The translations under genes were made by a program, and so were the position numbers. Positions 48,885-58,744 of a DNA stretch of 64,000 nucleotides are shown here, one piece after another. The notes beneath the pieces are model-generated. The model was not told the DNA's origin. It searched no databases and saw nothing but the letters and a program-made list of their open reading frames with translations. Source of the DNA: Conus ventricosus (Eukaryota; Mollusca; Gastropoda; Neogastropoda; Conidae); contig CM031628.1 of NCBI GenBank assembly GCA_018398815.1, positions 5,917,635 to 5,981,634 on the forward strand, written 5' to 3'. The first letter of the stretch is position 1, and the number at the start of each line of letters is the position of its first letter.

Positions 48885-49102
48885 GACTGGTTGGTGCCAC
48901 GCGCTGGTTGGGGCCACGCTCTGGTTGGGGCCACGCTCCTCGTTGGGACCGCAGACTGGTTGGTGCCACGCGCTGGCTGGGGCCACGCTCTGGTCGGGAC
49001 CGCGGACTGGTTGGTGCCACGCGCTGGTTGGGGCCACGCTCTGGTTGGTACCCGCGCGCTGGTTGGGATCACGCACTGGTCGGGACCACGTTCTGGTAGA
49101 AA
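48885..49102. repeat. 17-bp minisatellite inside the LTR
   Basis: About 13 units of the type CTGGTTGGGGCCACGCG with GTGCC/GGACC variants. The same array occurs at 44350-44515 and 54908-55120 in the other LTRs. ORFs rich in Trp/Gly or Pro/Asn/Gln here are repeat translations. Confidence 0.9.
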
Positions 49103-49534
49103 AGCCCGTGGTTTTGACTGGCCGGTCCTGATCCCCGTCCAGGACCTCCAGTAACAACGCCACGTTTCCCCCCCCCCCCCCCCAGGACGCGCTCTTCACT
49201 GTCTGCTTGTGCGTGTCAAGGTGTCGGCCTTGAACGACTCTTTTCAAGAATCCGACCCGGTTTGGAGCACCTAGTGCGACAGGGTGCTCCATGTAGACTT
49301 TGGAGAGCAGGGATGTGGAGGCACTCCATGGTGTGGGAAGGGATGGATGCTGGGAATGTTAATATTATAATTGTGTTATATGTCATATGTGTTGAAATGC
49401 TGTGATTGTGATTGTGTACGTCGTATGGTGAAATGTTTATTTATAATTGTGCATGTTGTGTGTGTTGGAATGCTTGATTGTGATTGTGCATGTGTGTGTG
49501 TTGGAATGCTTATTTATGACTGTATGTTGGTGTG

Positions 49535-49540
49535 AATAAA
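49535..49540 (+). promoter_or_regulatory. LTR polyadenylation signal
   Basis: AATAAA followed by a GT-rich stretch (GGGGTGTTGTATCG). Present in all three LTRs (44981, 49535, 56530). Confidence 0.6.
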
Positions 49541-49667
49541 TGGGGTGTTGTATCGTAATCTTTATTTGTGTGGTCTCTTGCGGGGCGTGTGAGGTCAGTC
49601 ACTCCCTTCACTCCCACCTAGACCGATCCTGTCAGGGCAGACCTCCAGGGGTCGGTCGTGACAATTG

Positions 49668-49685
49668 TGGGGGCTCGTCCGGGAT
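49668..49685 (+). promoter_or_regulatory. Primer-binding site, tRNA-Pro type
   Basis: TGGGGGCTCGTCCGGGAT lies four bases after the LTR. It is the 18-nt complement of the 3' end of tRNA-Pro, the primer type also used by murine leukaemia-type retroviruses. The inverted copy is at 47441-47458. Confidence 0.88.
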
Positions 49686-50089
49686 GTGAAGGGCTCTGAC
49701 TGTCTCTCTCGTTTCGCGGAGTACCTGTTTAGTTTTGTCTGTTTTGTATATGTTTAGTCAGTTTTTCGTGTTTGGTTCGTGGGTGGTTGGCTGGGTGACT
49801 CTAGTGTGAAGGGAGTTCTGGGTGGCCTGAAGGAACATCCGGTTGTGACTCGGGAGTCGAGGTGAGTCTAGGCAGAATCGAACGCGTCCAGACCTCCTTC
49901 CGCCGGGTGCCTCACGCAGGTACGGTCGTAAGTCTTGCCTTTCTGTTGCCGCTCAGTCTGCCATTCCTGTTTTGTAGTTAGCCAGTTTTTTTTTTACCGG
50001 GTTATTGAGTACAGGGGGTTGTATCGGACGTTAGTGTCCCTTTTTTCCTCTCTCCGGATTCCGTCTGCCAGTTTTTTTTGTTTTTTTTT

Positions 50090-50245
50090 CCGGCCAGCCC
50101 CACCGCACTGTTGCTTGTGCTGTGGAGCGCGGTGTTGCCAGAGTGGGGGCAGCCGGACATAGTTTTTTTTTTTTCTTTTTTTTTCGGTGAGCCCCACCGC
50201 ACTGTTGCTCGTGCTGTGGAGCGCGGTGTTGCCAGAGTGGGAGCA
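50090..50245 (+). repeat. Duplicated block in the element leader
   Basis: Two tandem copies of about 95 bp share CCCCACCGCACTGTTGCT and GCTGTGGAGCGCGGTGTTGC, each preceded by a poly-T run. They lie between primer-binding site and gag. The same pair occurs inverted at about 46850-47010. A packaging or structural role is speculative. Confidence 0.75.
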
Positions 50246-50370
50246 GCCGGAACTTGTCCGCACACACGCACACACACACATACACACATATACACACACC
50301 CCTAAAAATTTGTTTTTCAAGTGGGATCGTCTTTTCCCCCGTATTTGAAAACCGTAGGATATTGTTGTCA

Positions 50371-51850
50371 TGGCAACGTCCGGTGCTGGTGGTATGGCGA
50401 CGCGTGCGTCGAAGAAGAAGGTATTCAAAATGTAGTCCCTACTATTAGTACCAGTACTTCGACTACAGTAACTTCTACTTATTCCAGTGCTGTAGCAGAT
50501 AGTCCAGTGAGTACTTTTACTACCTCTTCGCTAAGGGATCTTCCTGTCGAGACCCCGACTGGCACTTCCGCTCGGAAGCGTCAGAGTATAGTGAAGCAAC
50601 TGTGGGCTTCTGTTGAGTCACAGAAACCGAAGCCCTCTCTTCTCCATGCTTCCCCTCGCAAGGAGTATGCCCCGGGAGACTTTCCTCATGGTAAGGTCGA
50701 GACCCAAGGGACGGGTCAGACGGGTCATCCTCCCGTGTCGGAGTGGTGAATCCTTCCCAGGACATCACCTCTGTGCTGATGTTTTTAGAGCGACAGCGAC
50801 GTGAGGATGAGGCCCTCCGTAGGGAAGAGGCTGCTAGACAGGAGGCCCAGCGTAGGGAAGAGCGTAGAGAGGAGGCTGCTCAGCGTAGAGAGGAGGCTGC
50901 CAGACAGGAGGATCAGCGTAGAGAGGAGGCTGCTCAGCGTTGAGAGGAGACTGCTCAGCGTAGAGGAGGCTGCCAGAAAGGAGGATCAGCGTAGGGAAGA
51001 GGCTGATCAGCGTAGGGAAGAGGCTGCTCAGCGTAGGGAAGAGGCTGCCAGGCAGGAAGCCCCCGTAGGGAAGAACTAGACAGGATGGAGGCTCTGCGTA
51101 GGGAGGAGATGGAACAACTTCTTTCGCGGACTCCCGCGTCTGTAAATCAGGGGTTGATCGGCAGGCAAGTGATAGAGTTAGAGGCCCAAAGTTAAAGCTT
51201 CCAAAGTTCAGACCTAGTGAAGACGTTGCTTATGTTCTTAGAGCATTTTGACAAGGTTGCTAGTTCATACCAATTGTCTGAGGAACAAAAGGCTATGCAC
51301 CTTTTTTCTGGATTATCTGGTGCTGCAAGGGAGTGTGTGCTCACTCTAAATGAAGGCGCGTCTTATGCAGACGTGCAGTTGGCTCTGCGTAAGCGTTTCC
51401 ACCTTACCCCAGAGACGTACAGGAGGAAGTTCAGGTCCATGAAGAAGAATAACGACGAGACCTTCGTGCAGTTTGGTGATAGGCTGCGCAAAACGCTAGG
51501 GTACTGCGTCAGTTGGCTAAGTTGGAGCTGGAGGATCTGATCCTCATTGAACAGCTCACCAACACTGTGTCCCCAGAGTTGAGGATCCGGATAGGCGAGA
51601 CAGCACCTCAGGATTTCGCAGCTGCGATTCATACCGCTGAGGTGTTTGCTGAAGCTCGCAGGGCTTATGGCATCGCCCAGATACGGAGAGGAAGCCCTCC
51701 ACAGGATTTAGTGGCAGTAAGGCGCCGACAACTGCTAGCGGGGTGAAACAAGGCAGGCAGTTCATCGGGGATTTCAGCACCCCGGTTTTGTTTTCTTTGT
51801 GGTCGTCCTGGCCACATCAGGAAAGATTGCCCTAGAGCCGCTGGTAGTCA
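50371..51850 (+). pseudogene. gag of the right (normally oriented) unit, frameshifted
   Basis: Structural nucleocapsid protein of the element. It starts at ATG 50371 (MATSGAGG...). In order: a Ser/Thr-rich N-terminus (about 50440-50530), a basic stretch, and a long coiled coil of EEAAQRR/EEAARQEDQ heptads encoded by a 21-bp minisatellite (about 50790-51075). A capsid-like domain follows (FLEHFDKVASSYQLSEEQKA, about 51237-51295, then FRSMKKNNDETFVQFGDRLR, about 51430-51490). Its pattern resembles the SCAN domain. The protein ends in a CCHC zinc knuckle (CFLCGRPGHIRKDC, 51789-51830). Breaks occur near 50420, 50748, 50942 (stop), 51062, 51170-51215, 51505 and 51745. The inverted copy lacks several of these, so some may be errors. 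Confidence 0.8.
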
Positions 51851-51919
51851 TGAGGCTAGTCCTTTCCATCGTCCTCGTGCCTCGGCTAACGTGGGTTCCA
51901 TCCCAGCTTCTGGTGGTGC

Positions 51920-52290
51920 GGAGTGCCCGGTGTTTCTTTCTGTTGTTGGTTCTTCCTTGGTCGACACCATCAGGGATTCGGGAGCATCACACTCTTTGTG
52001 GATAAGGATTTAGTTTCCCCTAAGGCCCGGCGGGGCGCCAGTTACGATGTGTGCGGGTTGGAGGCTGGTTTTAACCTCCACCCGTCCTTCTGTACTCGTT
52101 CCTATTTCCACCCCCTACTTCTGTGGCGAAGTATGGGCCATCGCGGTGGAGCGACCTATGTATTCCCTTCTCATAGGGAATACTGTCACCTTTGCGGACG
52201 GACGCAGTCAGTCCGTGTCTACGGATCTGCCCGTACAGGCGTGTGTGGGAGTTACCACACGCGCCAAAGCTAGGAAGCAGGAACAGGAAT
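51920..52290 (+). pseudogene. Retropepsin-like protease domain, right unit
   Basis: Aspartic protease that processes the element polyprotein in intact relatives. TIRDSGAS at about 51966-51989 carries the catalytic DSG triad residue set. Downstream, AVERPMYSLLIGNT and TFADGRSQSV (about 52145-52225) fit the flap and C-terminal strand region. A frame break lies between about 51990 and 52047. It is followed without interruption by integrase in the frame of 52047-53078. Confidence 0.6.
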
Positions 52291-52928
52291 TGCGCCCTGT
52301 TCTACAGCCGATCTCTGACGAGGTTCTTGCAAAGGCCGATCCTGCTTCCATCGCTCGTCTTCAGGCCAGGGATTCGGATGTCCAATGCCTACGACAACTG
52401 GTGGATCGTCCTGCTCAGTCTGCCCGACATGCCAAGGTGAGCTTTAAGCTCCACAAGGGGATCCTCTTTAGGGTTTTCACTCGGGCAGATCGTGTGGCCA
52501 AGCAGCTTGTCGTTCCCCAAAGCTTGAGAGAATCTGTTCTCCGGCAGGCCCATGATTCACCTATGGCAGGTCATATGGGCTCAAAGCGGACTCTCGAGCG
52601 AGTTAGACAGGATTTCTTCTGGCCAGGGATGAACTCACAGGTTAGGCAGTACTGCCGCAGTTGCGATGTCTGCCAACGGACAACGCCTAAGGGGCGCTTG
52701 AAGCGTGTTCCCCTAGGGTCAGTGCCTCTGGTTGGGGAGCCATTCAGCAAGGTCGGTGTCGACCTGGTGGGACCCATTAAGCCACTATCCGATCGCGGTC
52801 ACCGCTACATCTTGGTAGTGGTGGACTACGCGACTCGGTACCCAGGGGCTGTCCCGCTTAGGACTATTGATACCCCTACTATTGCTGAAGCTCTCCGGCA
52901 GATTTGGACGCGCACAGGCGTGCCCAAG
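52290..52928 (+). pseudogene. Integrase N-terminal half (H2C2 zinc finger and first catalytic Asp), truncated
   Basis: Inserts element cDNA into host DNA when intact. The H2C2 zinc finger is clear: AHDSPMAGHMGSKRTLERVR (about 52546-52606), FFWPGMNSQVRQYCRSCDVC (about 52614-52674). The catalytic core begins GVDLVGPIKP (about 52753) with the first Asp, then YILVVVDYATRYPGA (about 52805-52850). It stops after TRTGVPKK, just before the region expected to hold the second Asp and the Glu. The frame continues directly into RNase H sequence, indicating an internal deletion. Confidence 0.85.
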
Positions 52929-53187
52929 AAGAAATACGGCCGGAAGTTTGTACTGGAGAGCGATCATCATCCTCTCCAGTGCCTGGACCAGATCCGGCCA
53001 GTCAGTCGTCGACTCATGGGTTGGCAGTGGAACTGCAGAGTCATGCGTTCACTTTCCGTCATATCAAGGTTCCTGTAATACGGATGCTGACTATCTTAGC
53101 CGAGCTCTGTACTCAGCACATTGGAAAATCAGTCAGAGGGACACTTCCCCTCAACCAGGGTCATATCCCCTTTGGTCTCTGTAATCA
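52929..53187 (+). pseudogene. RNase H C-terminal fragment
   Basis: FVLESDHHPLQCL (about 52945-52983) matches the FxLxTDHxPL box of Gypsy RNase H. After a frame break near 53015, NTDADYLSRA (53077-53106) matches the terminal NxxADxLSR box. It lies downstream of integrase, the reverse of canonical Gypsy order. Reverse transcriptase and the RNase H N-terminus are missing. Confidence 0.78.
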
Positions 53188-53458
53188 GGTGTAGTGACAG
53201 TTATTCACTTCAGTGATGTTAACGGTAGTGAATCAACCAATGGTTCGGATTGTTACTTTCATGGTTGGAAGGTTCGCTTAGTTGTTTGATAAATGTAGTA
53301 TTATGTATTGTCTCGGTGTGATTCTATCGTAGAATGTTTTGTATTGGATTTATCGTACTCTGTCGATCACAGAGAGTTGGGTTCGGTCCCATTGTGGTGA
53401 ATTTGCACATGCGTCAAGGTTCAAAGGAGCACTGTCTCTCAGAGAAACAGATGCTTTT

Positions 53459-53468
53459 AGAAGGGGGG
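53459..53468 (+). promoter_or_regulatory. Polypurine tract
   Basis: AGAAGGGGGG just upstream of the 3' LTR, separated by TT and a partial duplicate of the LTR start. Expected plus-strand primer of the element. Confidence 0.7.
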
Positions 53469-54469
53469 TTTGTCACGAGTTTGTCACGAGGCCTACGACG
53501 TTTGACCCAACTGGGGTGCGGAATTATTTCATTTGTTTATTATCGTTGTGTGTTGTCACGTGTCCGTCCCTTAGTGTGGCTTGTGGTGCGGTGCACCTTG
53601 GTGTAGTTCAGCTCACGTTCGTTTGCTTTTCTCTCTCTCTCTCTCTAATTCCACTGCCCGTGCTATTCATCCTGCAGGTTCACGGGTGGCTGTACCTTTC
53701 TCTCGAACTTGCTGTCTATCGGCCTCTCGCCTGTCTTTTTACCTGTCGCACGTGCTTCATTTCTTTTAGTTTGAAGTGTGCTCACTCTGTGACGTAGCGT
53801 GGCATGTTGGCCGCCATCGCTGAGGGAGGTTAGCTCTTCACTCGAGCGGAAGATGTCTCTGGGAGCGCCTGCTCCGGTCTTGGTTCTTCACCGTATCGTC
53901 GAAGGTACAGTCGGTATCTTCAATTCCTACAGTCGGCCTGTAGGAGAGGGACATCACTTCTTCTTTTTCCGCATCTGCGCCTGTCCTCTCGACTGGACAG
54001 AGGGCAGAGAGAGTCGTTTGACCCGCCTCTTCGGGGTCACCCACGGGTAGCTGGTAAGCATCAGTTTCGTGGTTTGTTTGTTTTGGTTTGTTGTTGTTAG
54101 CCGGCTTATTCTTCTCTTTTGCGCAATTTTCTTTTGTTTTCAAAATTGTAAAAGAAATATTGTTTGAGACCTTTTTTCTGGTTAATTCAGTCTTTAACCT
54201 GGCCATCCTAAATTATATCCAAAATTCTTTCTCCTGTTTATGCATCTCGTGATGCGGTAGTCGGTGGGGATGGGAGAGAACCTGGTGATTCAGGGTTGGT
54301 ACTTGCTTGGTCTCGCTCGTCTGCCCTTGTCACATTCGCCGGACTCTTATCCTTCGGCCACCGTCTGGTTGTGTGTGCAAGGAGAACGAGTTTTATGTTC
54401 ACGAGCGTGCGTACGCATGATTTGTCGTTCGGATGCGTGGTTGGAGATTTGTGTTATTTTGAAATGTGG

Positions 54470-54477
54470 CTATAAAA
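54470..54477 (+). promoter_or_regulatory. TATA box in 3' LTR
   Basis: CTATAAAA at the position equivalent to 48445-48452. Confidence 0.5.
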
Positions 54478-55395
54478 TGTGACAAATATGCCATTGAATT
54501 ATTATTTGCAAATGTGGTGGCAGTTATAAAGCGATGGTCGCTGTGTTGGTTTATTTCCTAAGAAAGGAAATTGTTAAACGTGAGTGAGAGAAGGGTGAAG
54601 ATAATTCATATTGGTTTTATAGCCTGTTGATTTAATGCAGTCTTTTACCTGCTTCGTGTGAGAAGACGTTAACGAACATTCCTGATTTGATTGGTTTACT
54701 GTGTTATGCTCAGGTCTGTGTTGAGCTGGTGTTGTTAGTAGACCTCCCCTCGCCCATCATGCGAGTGGCTGTTAGGATTTAACAGCATGGGTCAGATTGT
54801 ACTGACGGCGGGTTCCAGTACCCTTCCTTCCCTCCTCCTTCCTTCCCTCCCTTTCTTCTCTCCTCCCAGCTACGTTTTCCCCCCTCCGGGGGCTTCACCG
54901 GAGCCTGGACTGGTTGGTGCCACGCGCTGGTTGGGGCCACGCTCTGGTTGGGGCCACGCTCTGGTTGGGACCGCAGACTGGTTGGTGCCACGCGCTGGCT
55001 GGGGCCACGCTCTGGTCGGACCGCGGACTGGTTGGTGCCACGCGCTGGTTGGGGCCACGCTCTGGTTGGTACCGCGCGCTGGTTGGGATCACGCACTGGT
55101 CGGGACCACGTTCTGGTAGAAAAGCCCGTGGTTTTGACTGGCCGGTCCTGATCCCCGTCCAGGACCTCCAGTAACAACGCCACGTTCCCCCCCCCCCCCC
55201 CCCAGGACGCGCTCTTCACTGTCTGCTTGTGCGTGTCAAGGGTGTCGGCCTTGAACGACTCTTTCAAGAACCGACCCGGTTTGGAGCACCTAGTGCGACA
55301 GGGTGCTCCCAGTAGACTTTGGAGAGGCAGGGGTGTGGAGGCACTCCATGGTGTGGGAAGGGATGGATGCTGGGAATGTTTATTTATAATTGTGT

Positions 55396-55405
55396 ATATG
55401 TCATA
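55396..55405. repeat. Target-site duplication of the nested LINE, left
   Basis: ATATGTCATA, repeated at 56372-56381. Confidence 0.9.
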
Positions 55406-56371
55406 GGGGACTACTTCAAGACCACAGTTGGAGTCCGTCAAGGCTGCCTGCTATCTCCCGTACTGTTCAATCTCTTCCGGAAAACATCAATGCGTGAAAC
55501 CCTCCATGACTTCCACTCCACTGTCTCCATCGGAGAAGAATCATCAATAATCTGAGGTTCGCAGATGACATTGACCTGATGGGAGGCAGCAACGAAGAAC
55601 TACAAGACCTGACAAAGAGACTGGAAGAAAGGGCAGGTGCATATGGAATGGAAGTGAGCACAGAAAAAAGCAAAGTCCTGGTCAACAGCACAACCAACAC
55701 CCATGCTGAAATCTACATGAACGGACAACAGCTTGAAGAATGTGGGCGCTTTCAAATACCTTGGCGCCACTCTCACCAAAGACGGTCGCTCTACAACAGA
55801 AATCAAGACCAGACTAGCGATCGCAACAGCAGCAATGGCAAAGCTAAACAAGATCTGGAAGAGCAGGGAGATCAGCTTTCCTACAAAGATGAAGCTGTAC
55901 AAGTCCCTGGTGCTGTCCATCCTGCTGTATGGCTGCGAAAGCTGGACCATGACAGCAGAGACCACCAAGAGAATCCAGACGTTTTGAAACTAAATGCTTC
56001 AGGCGCTTGCTCGGGATCTCTTGGCAAGACCGGAAGACAAACGACCTTGTGAGGAGCCAAATAACATCACTTGCAGGCCCCCAAGAACCCCTCTTGGCAA
56101 CAGTCAAGAAGAGGAAGCTGTCGTGGTTCGGGCATGCCATACGCCACAATTCACTGCCCAAAACAGTCATCCAGGGCACGCTGGAAGGCAGCAGACGAAG
56201 GGGACGACAAGCCAAATGCTGGATGGACAACATCAAAGAATGGACCAGGATGGATGGCCCTACGCTGATGCGACAGGCAGAGGACAGGGCCGGATGGCGG
56301 TGCCTGGCTTCGAGAGTGTCTCTCATCTCTCCTCTACGTCCATCATGGGCAAGAGAATGATGATGATGATG
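55406..56371 (+). mobile_element. 966-bp 5'-truncated LINE nested in the 3' LTR
   Basis: Begins inside reverse transcriptase (TVGVRQGCLLSPVLFNLF), then RFADDIDLMGGSNEELQDL, FKYLGATLTKDGRS, SILLYGCESWTMT, KCFRRLLGISWQDRKTN and SRRRGRQAKCWMDNIKEW. It ends in a (TGA)n tail at 56355-56371. It is flanked by the 10-bp duplication ATATGTCATA (55396-55405 and 56372-56381), and the uninterrupted site is visible in the other LTR near 49378. Two or three frame breaks. Same clade as 25517-26329 but with a different tail. Confidence 0.93.
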
Positions 56372-56381
56372 ATATGTCATA
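56372..56381. repeat. Target-site duplication of the nested LINE, right
   Basis: ATATGTCATA, identical to 55396-55405. Confidence 0.9.
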
Positions 56382-56529
56382 TGTGTTGAAATGCTGTGAT
56401 TGTGATTGTGTACGTCGTATGGTGAAATGTTTATTTATAATTGTGCATGTTGTGTGTGTTGGAATGCTTGATTGTGATTGTGCATGTTGTGTGTGTTGGA
56501 ATGCTTATTTATGACTGTATGTTGGTGTG

Positions 56530-56535
56530 AATAAA
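56530..56535 (+). promoter_or_regulatory. LTR polyadenylation signal, 3' LTR
   Basis: AATAAA equivalent to 49535-49540. This copy would terminate the element transcript. Confidence 0.6.
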
Positions 56536-56656
56536 TGGGGTGTTGTATCGTAATCTTTATTGTGTGGTCTCTTGCGGGGCGTGTGAGGTCAGTCACTCCT
56601 TCACTCCCACCTAGACCGATCCTGTCAGGGCAGACCTCCAGGGGTCGGTCGTGACA

Positions 56657-56695
56657 ACCAATGTCAAGATCTCTTCCCTAAAGTCTGGAGGGTTT
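56657..56695. repeat. 39-bp flanking direct repeat, right copy
   Basis: Identical to 44273-44311. It starts immediately after the terminal CA of the 3' LTR. Confidence 0.9.
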
Positions 56696-56850
56696 CGCAA
56701 GAGCCGCCTGAAAACCTCTTGAAGTGCTGACTTTCCTCGTTGAGATCTGGAGGTCAGTAAAGAAGTGTGCAACGTCTTCAACTTCAGCCAAAACCAGGGA
56801 GACACCAGCCATTGAACACCACTGTGAAAAGATTCTGCATTTATGCTAAA

Positions 56851-56883
<33 letters not shown>

Positions 56884-56906
56884 CAGAAGAGAGAGAGAGA
56901 GAGAAG

Positions 56907-56975
<69 letters not shown>

Positions 56976-57368
56976 TAGACAGAGAAGGAACGAACGAACA
57001 AAACTTTGTTTTACCAGGGTAATGAGATAAGCAAATTGTACCTGCGTTTTTCCCACCCAGCCCTGGGGGAAACAAAAAAGAGAAGAGGAGAAGGAAGAAG
57101 AAGAGGAAAAAGAAGAATAAGAAAAAGAGACAAAGAGACAATGGCAGATGATGGTTAGACAGATAGTTAAACACATAGATGAGTGAAAACATTACTGCAT
57201 GAACAACATTCCCACTCCACAACTGATGTGCTAAGCTTTCGCTTTACACCAGCTTCATCAAACAGGGCAGTTATCATATGCATACCGTAACTCTATTGAA
57301 AAAAAAATGATTGCAGTGATTAGATTAAAATGGATAAAAGAGAGCCTGTGGGAATGAAGAGAGAGAAG

Positions 57369-57408
<40 letters not shown>

Positions 57409-57656
57409 AGAGAGGAGAGAGAGAGAGAGAGAGAGAGAAGGTGGAGGAAAGCAGAGGGGGGGGGGGGGGGAGGTGGTGGAAAACAGAGAGAGGGTAAAGA
57501 GAGTCCTAATCACGCCTTGACTGTGAGTCACGCTTTGAGTCCAGTGACGGCATGCCCAAGCTACAGCCCATCGCTAACAAAGCTGCAACGAAGCAACAGC
57601 TTGTGAATAGAACGGAGTGTTGGTCGTGCACATACTACTTCTCTTCTCAGTTGTTA
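56696..57656. other. Flank of LTR element with GACA/GATA and GA microsatellites
   Basis: (GATA)n(GACA)n at 56850-56880, GA-rich at 56887-56985, purine-rich 57350-57500. A minus-strand open frame through the right 39-bp repeat (SLLTSRSQRGKSALQEVF, about 56760-56705) may once have continued into sequence left of 44273. No domain recognised. Confidence 0.45.
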
Positions 57657-58656
57657 NNNNNNNNNNNNNNNNNNNNNNNNNNNNNNNNNNNNNNNNNNNN
57701 NNNNNNNNNNNNNNNNNNNNNNNNNNNNNNNNNNNNNNNNNNNNNNNNNNNNNNNNNNNNNNNNNNNNNNNNNNNNNNNNNNNNNNNNNNNNNNNNNNNN
57801 NNNNNNNNNNNNNNNNNNNNNNNNNNNNNNNNNNNNNNNNNNNNNNNNNNNNNNNNNNNNNNNNNNNNNNNNNNNNNNNNNNNNNNNNNNNNNNNNNNNN
57901 NNNNNNNNNNNNNNNNNNNNNNNNNNNNNNNNNNNNNNNNNNNNNNNNNNNNNNNNNNNNNNNNNNNNNNNNNNNNNNNNNNNNNNNNNNNNNNNNNNNN
58001 NNNNNNNNNNNNNNNNNNNNNNNNNNNNNNNNNNNNNNNNNNNNNNNNNNNNNNNNNNNNNNNNNNNNNNNNNNNNNNNNNNNNNNNNNNNNNNNNNNNN
58101 NNNNNNNNNNNNNNNNNNNNNNNNNNNNNNNNNNNNNNNNNNNNNNNNNNNNNNNNNNNNNNNNNNNNNNNNNNNNNNNNNNNNNNNNNNNNNNNNNNNN
58201 NNNNNNNNNNNNNNNNNNNNNNNNNNNNNNNNNNNNNNNNNNNNNNNNNNNNNNNNNNNNNNNNNNNNNNNNNNNNNNNNNNNNNNNNNNNNNNNNNNNN
58301 NNNNNNNNNNNNNNNNNNNNNNNNNNNNNNNNNNNNNNNNNNNNNNNNNNNNNNNNNNNNNNNNNNNNNNNNNNNNNNNNNNNNNNNNNNNNNNNNNNNN
58401 NNNNNNNNNNNNNNNNNNNNNNNNNNNNNNNNNNNNNNNNNNNNNNNNNNNNNNNNNNNNNNNNNNNNNNNNNNNNNNNNNNNNNNNNNNNNNNNNNNNN
58501 NNNNNNNNNNNNNNNNNNNNNNNNNNNNNNNNNNNNNNNNNNNNNNNNNNNNNNNNNNNNNNNNNNNNNNNNNNNNNNNNNNNNNNNNNNNNNNNNNNNN
58601 NNNNNNNNNNNNNNNNNNNNNNNNNNNNNNNNNNNNNNNNNNNNNNNNNNNNNNNN
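57657..58656. other. Assembly gap of exactly 1000 N
   Basis: A run of 1000 N. The round length suggests a placeholder of unknown true size. Confidence 0.99.
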
Positions 58657-58744
58657 AGTACACTAGAGGATAACAGTAACTTCACCACAAATCATCACGT
58701 GACTCTGCCAAAGTCACAAAATGTAAAGGCTTGTTATGGACTTA

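Larger units (their letters stand above)
47463..49663 (+). repeat. 5' LTR, 2201 bp
   Basis: Begins TGTCACGAGGCCTACGACG and ends GGTCGGTCGTGACA. The termini form an 8-bp inverted repeat TGTCACGA/TCGTGACA. Nearly identical to 53482-56656 after removing the nested LINE, implying recent insertion. Contains (CT)n, a TATA box, a 17-bp minisatellite, a poly-C tract and a poly(A) signal. Confidence 0.93.
44312..56656 (+). mobile_element. Compound Gmr1-like Ty3/Gypsy LTR retrotransposon
   Basis: Three LTRs in the same orientation (the first 5'-truncated) flank two internal regions. The left internal region (45106-47462) is inverted relative to the LTRs. The right one (49664-53481) is in normal orientation. 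The right unit has the full set of signals: TG...CA LTRs, tRNA-Pro primer-binding site, polypurine tract, gag, protease, partial integrase and partial RNase H. Integrase preceding RNase H points to the Gmr1-like group of Gypsy elements. Reverse transcriptase is absent, so it would need a helper. Confidence 0.85.
53482..56656 (+). repeat. 3' LTR, interrupted by a LINE
   Basis: Starts TGTCACGAGGCCTACG and ends GTCGGTCGTGACA. The 3175-bp length less the 966-bp insertion and its 10-bp duplication gives about 2199 bp, matching the 5' LTR. An extra TGTCACGAGTT precedes it at 53471-53481. Confidence 0.93.

Noticed and set aside
48753..49292. ORFs rich in Trp/Gly (plus) and Pro/Asn/Gln (minus) in the LTRs
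   Set aside because: They arise from the 17-bp LTR minisatellite and recur in all three LTRs. No start context or domain.
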